Assembly: GCA_021396245.1 (NCBI GenBank)
Contig: WNYE01000136.1
Span: forward strand, 1-64,000
From: Sporothrix humicola
Lineage: Eukaryota > Ascomycota > Sordariomycetes > Ophiostomatales > Ophiostomataceae
Reading direction: 5' to 3'
Length of the DNA: 64,000 bases
In this document: positions 30,477-41,446 of the stretch, in pieces
How positions within the stretch are numbered: position 1 is the stretch's first letter
Layout: every line of letters begins with the position of its first letter
Notes under the pieces: generated by a model
Told to the model about the DNA's origin: nothing
Database searches by the model: none
What the model saw: the letters and a program-made list of their open reading frames with translations, nothing else
Program-made: the position numbers and the translations under genes

Positions 30477-33400
30477 ATGCTATTTCAAAGCGGCCCGGGT
30501 ACGCTAGGCGCGGCTGCTCTGGCCTTTGTGGCGGCTGCTGTCCTCCCGGTGGCGAGCACGGCGGCTAAACTGGCACCTCCGACGCGGCTTTCGTTTGGGC
30601 CTGACTATCGAGGCGTCGAGCGGTGCCCGCAGAGATGCAGCGTGGCCGGCCCGAACTCGGGCAACTGGTCACTCTTCCACAGCCTGGACCAAATGGACGC
30701 GTGCACCGAGACGCTTTTTCTGGACTTTTCGCTGCTGGACAACGTGGACGACACGTCAACACGGCACCGCATATTTGCGTGCACGTCCCTGGGAGCCGAC
30801 TGGACCAATACCATGGTTGGACGTGCGCGCCAGGTCGTGACGCCTCGTGATGGCGATGGGCTCCAGTCCCAGTCCGAATCTCAGTCCGAGTTCAAGTCCG
30901 AGTCCGCAGAGGCCGCGCTCTCTGCTACGCCGGTCATTTACCAGCTGGGACTGGATGCACATCGTGGTAATGGCACTGGCAATTCAAACGACAGCGAAGG
31001 CGTGACCCTGGCCACAGCCGATATCCGGTCCATGTCGAGACAGCTGCGCTCGTACCTGGCCGGCGGCTTCCGGCCGGCCAACGAGTCTGTGATTCTGTTT
31101 GCGCGGTCGGGCCGGGGCACTCTTGGCGTCTACATGGGCCGCGGCCTTGACAATGCGCGGACAGGCAGGTCGGCGCTGCGGGTGCTGGAGGCGGCGCTGC
31201 AGCAGTCCAATGCGAGCAGCAGCGTGGCCGTGCAGCTGTGCAACGACGACCCGGCAGCCGGTGGGGATCGCGACTATATTTTTGGTGTCATGGCCGCCAG
31301 CGACAGCCACTTTGGTCTGGTGCAGACGGCGCTGCAGACGTGGTACACGGGCTCGTGCATGGCCGCGGACACGTTTTCCGGCGGCGTCACCAACTACTCG
31401 TCCGATGCCGTGTACCTTTCGCCGCCTCCAAGCGCCGTGACGGCTGGAAACACAACCAGCACAATCGGAAACGGCACGATCAAATACGACACCAGCGGAA
31501 ACCACACTTACACGCCGGCAGCGCGCCATATCGTGCCGCGTGCCAATTGCCGCACGAGAGACGTGGTGGATGGCGACTCGTGTGAAAAGCTGGCAGTCAA
31601 GTGCGGGATCTCGGGGCCCGACTTCACGCGCTTCAACCCCGACACAAAGCTGTGCAGCACTCTTCTGGCGGGCATGCACGTGTGCTGCTCCGAGGGCGCG
31701 CGGCCTAACTACCGGCCGTCGCGCAACGCGGACGGGACATGTGCTGTGCATAAAATTGGCCAGGGCGAGACGTGCACGTCGCTGGCGGCGGCATTCGACG
31801 TGAAAATTGAGGAGATCGAGCGGTGGAACCGGCGCACGTGGATGTTCAACGGCCGCAACCAGTACCTGGCGTACAAGGGCATGCTATGCCTCAGCGACGG
31901 CGACCCACCGATGCCCGAGGCTGTCGACGGCGCGCAGTGCGGCCCCACCATGCCGGGGACGCCGCGGCAGCCGGCCAGCGTCGACCTCAACACGGTCAAC
32001 TCGTGCCCGATCAATGCGTGCTGCGACATCTGGGGCTCGTGTGGCACGTCGGCCGAGTACTGCACAGACACGCATGTGACGTCGGCGCCCGGCTCGGCGG
32101 CGCCCAACACGGCCGGCTGCATCTCCAACTGCGGCGTCGACCTGGTGCAGAGCGCGCCGCCAAAGCAGTTCCTGTCGGTCGGCTACTACGAGGGCTACCA
32201 CTTTGACCGGCCGTGCCTGTACCAGGATCCGACGCAGATCGACACTTCCAAGTTCACGCATCTGCATTACGCCTTTGCGACGATCGAAGCTGGAAACTAC
32301 ACGATCACCACGGGCGACAACGCGGCCTCGTACACCTTTATGTAATTCCGGCGGCTCACGGGCGTCAAGCGCATCGTCTCGCTCGGCGGCTGGGGCTTTT
32401 CGACGTCGCCCAACACGTACGACATCTTCCGGCAGGGCGTCAAGCCGGGCAACCGCGAGACACTGGCGGCCAATGTGGCGCGGTTTGTTATAGAGCACGG
32501 CCTAGACGGCGTTGACTTTGACTGGGAGTACCCGGGCGCCTACGACATCCCGGGCATCCCGCCGCCGTTTGACGGCAAGGACGAGGGCCCCAACTACCTC
32601 GAGTTCCTCAAGCTCGTGCGCAAGCTGCTGCCTAACAAGTCCATCTCCATTGCCGTGTCGTCGTCGTACTGGTACCTGCGCAACTTCCCCATCGCCGACA
32701 TGGGCCGCGTGGTCGACTATGTCGTGTACATGACGTACGACCTGCACGGCCAGTGGGACGCAGCCACAAAATGGTCGCAGCCTGGCTGTGGCGACGGCAA
32801 GTGCCTGTGGAGCCACGTGAACCTGACAGAGACGATGAGCTCGCTCGTCATGGTGACCAAGGCCGGCGTGCCGTCCAACAAGATCGTTGTCGGCGTGTCC
32901 AGCTACGGCCGCTCCTTCAACATGGCCGACGGCGCGTGCTGGACCGAGACGTGCAAGTACACGGGCACGGCCACGCAGTCCGACGCCACGCCGGGCGTGT
33001 GCACGGGCGTCCGCGGCTACATTGCAAACGCCGAAATCAAGCAGATCCTGGCCGACCCGCGCCGCGTGCGCACCAGCTACCACGACGCCGGCAGCGACAG
33101 CAACATCCTCGTGTACGACACCAACCAGTGGGTCAGCTACATGGACAGCAGCGTGCGCAACGCCCGCACCCAGCGCTACCGCCAGCTCAACATGGGCGGC
33201 GTTGCCAACTGGGCGATCGACCTCGAGGACTACAACGACAAGCCGCCACACAGAGACCACGGGGACGACGGGGACTCGTCCTGGGACGGCTTCATTCTGG
33301 GTATCCGCATCAATGGCGCAGAATCCGTCAGCGGCCACGACGACTACCACGGCCCACGCACCGGCAACTGGATCAACATAACATGCGACAACGAGGCCGT

Positions 33401-35316
33401 CTCCAAGCAAAGCTGCAAAAGCGGAGAGCAGCGCTGGGACATGCTCAACGCAGATCATGCGTGGAGTGACGTTTTAACCACGTGGAATACCAACAGAAGC
33501 GACAGCCAGAAACTAAGTGTTCATATATCGGACATCCTGAACGGTGTCGAGGCGTCAAACTGCGGAGCACTGGAAAACAGCAACTGCAATGACATTGTCA
33601 AGTGCTATACCAATCCTTGCGTCGGTGCTACCAATCCTTGCGTCGGTGCTGCCGCGTATGCCGTGTGGAACTCGCTGGTGGAAATTCATCAGGTGCGTCT
33701 ACATCCGTCTGTGTCCATCCACGTCTATCTATATCCATATTTTCTCCATCTTTTATCTCCATCTTTTATCTCCATCTTTTTCCCTCAAGTCAATCCCCAC
33801 TGACACAATGTGCGTGTTGCAGATGTTTGACAACTTCCACAAACTCCTCACAGGATCGGTGTATCACACGGTCGTCGACATCGCCCTCAAGGATTTTGAA
33901 GACGCCTTTGCGCCCGTCATTCCTGCGGAAAACACCGCATGGGTCGACATTCTGTTTGCCATTGTCTCGCTCGGCGCGACCGCCGCGGCTGCGCCCTTCT
34001 TCAACACCATCCTGGCCGGCATCCCGTATTTTGCCCGCAACCCTCATGCCGCCGACAACATCAAGGACTCGACCTATGCGCTCATTGCCAGCGGCGCCAT
34101 CATCAGCGGCACCGAGCTGAAGAGCGCCAAGGGGCTGACAATATGGGATGCTGCCGCCCAAGCCCATTTCCGTGAGTACATTGGCGAGGCCCTGGTGGCA
34201 TGGGACAACGCCACGGCGTACGCGCTGGATTCGCTCATGAAAGGCACCGCCGACAGCCTTGATCGTCTGACCACACTGGTGTCCCACGGCAAAATGCTCT
34301 GCGGCGCGGTCGACCCGGACGCCCCGTGCCACGAGGGGAATCCAGAGAAATGCCCAATCGACAACAGTGCCGACGCCGCGGACGCGCTCACAAAGAACAT
34401 CACCCGCCTTGTTTTTGCGTCGGCGCTGCCCAATCTGTGGCGTGTCTCCGGCTTACGGCCCTTTGTGCTCAACACCGGCTTCCCCTGCAACACCGTCGAC
34501 CCGCTGCCCGACTACATGTCGGCCGCCACCATGCACGCCTCCTATGGCTGCTACCAGGACCGCCTGTACTACCTCGTCATGCCCAATCCCAAGAGCGCCG
34601 CCGTCCACTGCGACCAGCCCCTCTGCAATCTCGGCTCCTGCAGCCCGGCCGACTGCCACAACGTGCCCTTTGTGCCGCCGACGGGGCTCGACAAGCTGAC
34701 GCCGGGCAACAAGTGGGGTAACCTCTCGCGCGACGACCTGATCCGCGGCGCCGTGCGCACCTACCAGAAAAACAACAACCAAAACGACGACACGCCGCTC
34801 GACGCATCCAACCGCGACACCATGATGGACCTGCTCGGCAGCGACTACACCACGCCCGGCATCATCCGCATCCCCGTGTGCTCGGCCGACATGGCCTTTA
34901 AGGCGTGGGACCTCGGCCTGTCGCCCCTGACCACGCCGCACTACCCGTGCGCCCCGCCGCCCCTGACCGCCAGCAACTGCGGCGAGTCCTCCTTTGTCGA
35001 CCAGACCAGCAATGCCTCCCCGCCCGTCGGCGACTGCCTGCAGATTGTCAACATTGAGGGCACAAAGGGCGACTACCCTGTCTATGCCGACCAGCAAGCC
35101 GTTCTGTCGGCCGGACTGTGTGTCTTTGGCGTCCAGGTTCTGAGGGACAAGAAGGACCCCAAGGGCCCCGTCATGACGCGCATTGCCAACCAGGACGCCG
35201 TCGACCTCATCCGCGACGCCGCAGCCCGATTCGGCGGATCCGGCCGGCTCGGCGCCAAAGGCACCATGAAATACGGCGACTACACCATCGAATGGGGCAT
35301 CTACCACACCAAGTGA
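30477..35316 (+). CDS. Large LysM / chitin-binding / GH18 chitinase, interrupted by an in-frame TAA
   Basis: Without its internal stop this gene would encode about 1,569 residues, typical of subgroup C fungal chitinases (killer-toxin-like architecture). Exons are 30477-33692 and 33823-35316; the intron has donor GTGCGT and acceptor TTGCAG. Order: signal peptide (1-30), an N-terminal region, LysM about 350-405, LysM about 421-476, a Cys-rich type-1 chitin-binding domain about 503-555, and GH18 from about 565 with SLGGW and the catalytic DxxDxDxE (Asp677, Asp680, Asp682, Glu684). A long extracellular C-terminal region follows. A TAA at codon 623 (32343-32345) falls between Y-T-F-M and F-R-R-L-T-G-V-K-R; frame and conservation are intact on both sides, and Gln (CAA) would fit. 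As written only the binding modules would be made, without the catalytic domain. It may be a recent pseudogene, an allele, or an error. Confidence 0.85.
32343..32345 (+). other. In-frame premature stop (TAA) in the chitinase gene
   Basis: Context ATG TAA TTC. The same frame (codon starts divisible by 3) is open from 30477 to the stop and from the stop to 33692. A single C-to-T change (CAA to TAA, a CpA-to-TpA change) accounts for it. A 28-nt GT-AG stretch that would skip it is too short for an intron. Confidence 0.85.
33609..33650 (+). repeat. Perfect 21-bp tandem duplication inside the chitinase
   Basis: Two identical copies of a 21-bp unit (33609-33629 and 33630-33650), encoding T-N-P-C-V-G-A twice. 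It adds seven residues and one extra cysteine without changing the frame, close to the exon end. Confidence 0.92.
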
Positions 35317-38300
35317 AACCCGCAAAATGTAAACGAGAGGGGAGGTTACCTTAGGCCGTGTTAGCTATGCGAACAAGATGTGTATTTAGAGGTAGCTCAA
35401 CATTGTTGTACTATATATATTTATAAAATTAAAGGGGATTAAAATAAAAATAAAACTAAACAAAACAAAACAAAAAAATTATAAAATATTAAGTAAAAGA
35501 AATAATAAAAAAAATATAAACGTAAAAAACATTAAACAATTTTTTCTCTTCGAATCCCTCCAACCTCCATCTACATTTATCTATTTATTTATTTTTAATA
35601 TTAACCTTTCGGTTACCGCTATACCTACCGCCGCCCGGCCGTAACGCGTAACCGCGTGGCCCCGGGGTATAGTTATACCGTTACCCCCCCTTTTGGCACT
35701 TACGAAACGTACACGACCGTTAACGGCGGATAACTCCGCGCCGACTAATAGTTTACGCCTCCGTTTAAAGAGCCGTACCGCCGTGGCCTTTAATAACCCG
35801 TTATAATCTTTTAATAAACGTAATTACACTATTACCGATACGCCGGGTACTTTTACTTTTTTTTTTAACTGGCCTTTAACACCTATTACTTTTATTTGTA
35901 CTTTCGAAACCGTTAATAGTTAAACCGTTAATACACCGTTTACGACTTTTATTTTCGTCGACGTCGTTAGTATTTATGGTATTTTTAACTTTTACGTTAT
36001 AAACGTTACCTCCGTTTTTATTATTATATATATAATCGACTTGTAAACCGACGTTGTATTTAACGCGGTTTTTTAAAAACTTTTTTACACTGTCGTTTTT
36101 TAAACTTTTTATATTGTTATTATATTAGTAATTATTATATTTATACTTACCGGTTACTTAATAAATAATAATTATATATAATTAATTTACGTTATTAAAA
36201 TAACGGTATAAACTACCTTTTTATTATAATAAATATACGTATACTTCGGTAACTTTAATATTATAATAATTAAACCGTTACTTTACGATAAAGTTTTTTT
36301 ATATATTAACCGAATAACGTTATTATTAATTAACGAAATTATTATTAAAGTTATTATAATAACCGTTAAAAGTTATACTCTCGTTACCGTTATACGTTAA
36401 CTTTTTAACAAAAATTACGTTATCGTTTTTTTTAAAAATATAAATCGTTAATTCGTAAAAAACTTTTTTTAAATGGTTTTTTTTAACGTCGAAATAACTA
36501 TTATAAGTTTAAAAGTTATTTTTTAAAACGTACCGACTAATACTTTATTTTTATTAAACTTAATTATTAAACTAAATACGTTTCGCTCGGTAATATAAAT
36601 AAAACTAATAATTTATTAATATTTAAACTTAACTTTTAACGATAACTTTTACTTTACGTTAACCTTTGAAGTTAATATAAACCTTTTACTTTAAAACGGC
36701 GTAATTATTAACTATAAGTTTTATTATATTTACTTATATTAAAAAAATTATAAACCGTAAATTTATTACTAGTGTTAAACTTAAAGTTATTTAAACCGGA
36801 ATTACTGAAAACCCTTACGGTACGTATATTATAACGGTGTTTATAATAATTAAGTTTATAAAAAAACTAAATTCGATAAACATTATATTAACTATTAAAA
36901 CTTACACTTAACTTTTTCTCGCTTTTACTTTACTTACCTTATATACTTTAACGAATACCGATTAAACAACGGTACCGATAAACGTTTCCCTTTAAATAAA
37001 CTAAATATTACTTTTTTAAATACACTATAACTTTCACCGTTAAATTTAAACTATTAATAATACTTATTATTTTTTAAAATATATATAAAATTAACCGTTT
37101 CGTATAAATTACCTTTTATTATATAAACTCCCTCGACGTTAACGTAATCTTTTTATAAAAAATTATACTTACTTAAAACGACGATACTTTAAGTTTAACC
37201 TCCGACAAATACTATAAGTTATAAATTAAAAAAAACCGTTTTACTAAATACGTCGTTAAAAGTTTCCCATTAATATACTAATAATACACTATAACTAAAA
37301 ACATTATATATATTACTATTCGAACAACCGAAACCTAGTTATTATATATTATCGACATTTATAACAAACTTTATACCCTTAGTCCTCGACTATAAAACTT
37401 ACCGTTATTTTAACCCGTAACTTTACCGGTTTTCGAAATTAAAAATAACGTTGTCTTAATAAAAAATATTAACCTTTACCACCCGTTTTAAAACTTAACA
37501 AAACGGACCTTCACCTATATTAACGTACTTTTTAACTTTACAAACGAGTAAAATTTATCCCTTTTTACACCGCCCGACACATTAACCTAATAACCGTAAA
37601 ACCTTTAATCCCACCACCGCCCATTTATTATAAACCACACGTAAACCTTATTACGCCTTTAAACTATACACTCCGTACTAAATTAACTAAGATCCGACTA
37701 TACACTATAAATATACTTTATACCAACGTTAACTCCGTTAGTATTAATAAACGGTTTTTATTAAACTAAACTTAATCGAAAAAAAACCGTATTTTTAAAA
37801 CGAAGTATACTTTTCTTAACGCCGTTACCACCCACTAATATTATTACTTTCGAACGTTAAACTAATAACTTACTCGATAAACTTATTAATATTATATACG
37901 TATACGCCTTGACTAAGTTATTTTTAAAAAAACGACGTTTTTTCGATTAAAATACGGCCGTTACTACCGCTATTAACACTTTTCGCGTTACGGAGAAAAA
38001 GGTATACACCGGGGACCGGTTTAAAGTAACTTACGAAACCGTACGAACGATATAACAAGTATAATAATAAACTCTCTAGTATATAAGTATACGTTATTAA
38101 CGAGTTGTTTTATACGAAACCTTAACAAAAAACACCGACTTATAAAAGTTAAAAAAATAAACTTACTCTTAAAACTATACTTTCGCCGCCCTCCCTTTCC
38201 TCCCGCCTTTAAAACGTTTAAATAATACGTACACCGTATATCTCGATAATAAAACTAAAATTCTTTCTCGCCGGTTTTTTTTAACCTTAAACACTTTATT

Positions 38301-40311
38301 ACCCCCACCGGCACCGGCGCCGTATAACTACATCTTTATTAACCAAAACGTTTTTATAAATAATATTTTAACGGTAATCTACTGTACTTCTTTACGTAAA
38401 ACTTTTAAACCGAATTAAATATTAAACGTACTCTTTTAAGTTTATAACGACTCTTTTACCCTTTAACTTTAAAACATTACTATAACCAGTTTACACTTTA
38501 ACCATTAACTATTATATTTTAAAACATTTTATACTATCGTTATTTCGAAACCCGGTAAAACCGCTTTAAAAAAACAAAAGGTTAAAAACTAAAGGTTAAT
38601 AACGTTTTTTAATATAATTAATAAAGTTATCGAAGTTATTGTAACTTGTAAACTCACCGAAGTAACGAAAAATAATTATTTTTTTTTAAAGGGTTAAATA
38701 AATAACCGGCGGCACCGGTTTATAAAATTAATAACTTATTTTTTTATTAACGCGGTACGCGGTATATAAAACCTTAGAGATATAGTAACTTTTTTTTAAT
38801 TAAATATTTAAAAAACTTTTAATAATATTTATTATAGTTAATTTACTTACACTTTTTATACTTTTTACTTCTCGGTTTAGTTAATTAATTAAATTATAAA
38901 CTATTTATTAAACCGAATTACGGAGTTTTTTTTCGATAAAAAAATAATACCGGTATAACTTATTACCGTAAGTGTTTTACAAAAGTCCCTTTTATCGTTT
39001 ATTTTATTTATCTTTTTCGTAACACCGTTTTATTACACTTTTTATTAATATTATAAAATTATTACTTTAAAGTTTATAAATAACATTAACTTTTTCGTTT
39101 ATAATTATATTATAACCTTTTATTATTATATCTTACAAAACGCTTAAAAAACAATTATAAACTAAGTACGGCCGAAAAACGTTATATTCAAACCAACGAA
39201 AAATAAACTTTTTCACTTTTCTTACGCTTATAAAACCTTAACAACGACGTTTACGCTCGACTAAAATATTATCTTTACCCCTTACCGAGTAACCCGTTTC
39301 TTCGGTATTTAATTAAATAAAAAACTCTTTTTTTCAAAGTATATTCGATAAATAAAACGCCGTTTCACCGTATAAAATTACATTTTTATAAAATTTACTA
39401 AAAAAATATAAAACTATATACTCTCGTAAACTTAAATAATTTATACGGTTATACTTTAAAGTATAATAATTTACGACGTAAACGTTTTTTTTTTAAAGTT
39501 AAAAAATAACCGACCGGTGTTTTTTTTAAATATTATTTTTTACGAGTATTTTTGTATAGTTTTTAAGGTTTACCGGTTAATATTTATTTATTTTTTTTAC
39601 TTTAAATTAAGTATATTATTATTAAACTTTTATTTAAAATACCGTTAAACCGTTTTTTTATTTTAATTAAATTATTAAATTAAAACTTAAACGATTTAAA
39701 GTATAATATATTACTTTCGGCCGTTTATTAACTATTATTTATTTTTTTTTATATTACTTTCGTCGTTTACCTTTAAAAAAATAAACTAAGTTATAATTAT
39801 TAACCGTTAAAAAACTTAATAATAATAAAACGTTAAAACTAACCGTTTTACGAAATTTTTCGTTATATAAACGTTATATTAAATAATAAAAATTATATAA
39901 CACCGTTACTTTTATTTTATAAAAGTTAAAAATAACTTCTTTACGTAAATTTACATTAATTATATTAACCTCCGCGTATACCTTTTTTAACGTAAAACTA
40001 TTAACTCTTTAAACTACTTTTACGACGCTAAAAATAAAACGACCGAGTATATAATTTTAATATACTTAAAAATATTACTACGGTCAATAAATTAACTTTA
40101 AACTTTCGAAAAACTAAAATATAAGTTATAAAACGGTTTTAAAACTAAATTAATCCTCCGGTAACTTATTTAAAACGATAAACTTTTAAAGTATAACTTT
40201 ACAAAAAAGTTAAAAAAGTTACCGTCACCGAAGTAACGTACCGTCGCTTAAACTATACCTTTTTCTTATTTTTACACCGTGCCGCGGTAATACGTCGTTT
40301 TTTTTTAACGG

Positions 40312-40445
40312 TAATAACTTTATAAGTATAACGTTTTTTAACTTCGATTAAAACTTACTTTTTAAAAAAGTATTATCTTTTTTTAATAATATTAACTTTA
40401 CGAGTATAATATTTTTTAACTTTAATTAAAACTTACTCTTTAAAC
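40312..40445. repeat. Imperfect direct repeat inside the RIP block, period about 77 bp
   Basis: A segment AACTTTATAAGTATAACG and onward (from about 40316) recurs as AACTTTACGAGTATAATA and onward (from about 40393), followed in both by a TTTTTTAACTT-ATTAAAACTTACT block. Most differences are C/T changes, as expected for independent RIP of two copies. Confidence 0.7.
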
Positions 40446-40541
40446 GAAAAGTCGGCTAAACGGTTACACTTAATACTTTAATAATTTTAATAACGGCGGC
40501 CTTCGTCTCCGTCTTTATTTTAAGTATTAAATAATCGAGCG

Positions 40542-40648
40542 CCGAAAGTAATAACGATAAACTCGTTATAACGCCGGTAATACTTAAACGATTAATCTTA
40601 ACGTCGAAAGTACAAAAACAAAAAACTCGTTATAACGCCGGTAATACT
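40542..40648. repeat. Second imperfect direct repeat inside the RIP block, period about 62 bp
   Basis: CGAAAGTA plus a short variable stretch, then a well-preserved ACTCGTTATAACGCCGGTAA block, occurs at 40542-40584 and again at 40604-40648. With the preceding pair, it makes the right end of the RIP block a zone of subrepeats. Confidence 0.75.
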
Positions 40649-40840
40649 CGAGTAATAAACCTTAAAATAAAAAAAAAAATTAAGTTTACAAGCTATACAC
40701 TTCTTTATTTTATACTTTGTTTACTACACTTACCCTTTTTATTTATTTACTATATATAACTATTTATTTATTTATTTATTTACTTAACGTATAACCTTAA
40801 CAAACCAACACACACTCGTGTAAGTTAAAAAGTTTACACA

Positions 40841-41446
40841 TACAATTCTGTAGCAGTTTCTTCCCTATGAGGGTTCTGCCTAGCTAGTCGCCAATAGTCA
40901 AGATTAACTAAGAAAAGCGAATAATAATAATAATAATAAACAAAACAAAACAAAACGAAACAAAAACACACAAAAATTAGCAAAATAGCTGCAGTGCTAA
41001 TGGAATCGGCCGTGGTTTGCACATTGTACGCATCAAGCATTTACCTCTCATGTTTTACAAAGACGGAATGGATTGTGGTGAAATCTCGCATCTTTGGTAA
41101 CATTTCCATTTCGGGAAATTCTTCACTGTGTTGCCACTACAGAATGTCTAGTCGGGAAAGTCGCTGCAAAATGGTGGGAAACCGCCGAACCGACCCGCTA
41201 TGACTCTTTCCACCAGTTGTTTTTCTCGCTGTATTTCAGGGCCCAACCAAAGAAGTCTTAGCTCCGTTTCGCCGGTCTCGGCCGGCACTTGTGGTGCGAT
41301 AAGGCTCTATCGGGCGCTAGCAACCGCCTGCAAAACAACGTCATTTCTCATTTTCTCCAATTCGTCTCCAACTCCCAATTCCATTCCTCCATTCCCCCAT
41401 TTCTCCGACGACAAAGTCGACAACATCAATCGAACTCGACGACATC
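40841..41446. other. Intergenic region between the RIP block and the LrgB-like gene
   Basis: Normal base composition resumes. Contains AATAAT and AAAAC simple repeats (40920-40975) and probably the promoter of the gene at 41447. No gene. Confidence 0.5.

Larger units (their letters stand above)
35420..40840. mobile_element. RIP-degraded repeat, probable dead transposon
   Basis: About 5.4 kb, extremely AT-rich, in which TpG and CpA are almost absent over long stretches (none in 36121-36240 as read by eye) while TpA is abundant and CpG persists. This is the product of repeat-induced point mutation and implies the sequence was once repeated. The strict core runs from about 35,590 to 40,670. The left flank has an A-rich run (35430-35480), the right flank T-rich simple sequence (40740-40790). 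No open frame survives, and no terminal repeats or target duplications could be seen, so the element class is undetermined. Confidence 0.88.

Noticed and set aside
32343..32370. A mini-intron that would remove the chitinase stop
   Set aside because: The only GT-AG pair nearby spans 28 nt, too short for splicing, and it would delete conserved GH18 residues.
38160..38340. Glycine-rich loop on the minus strand of the RIP block, at first sight like a helicase Walker A motif
   Set aside because: It lacks G-K-S/T even when possible C-to-T changes are considered, and the other helicase motifs do not follow at the right spacing.
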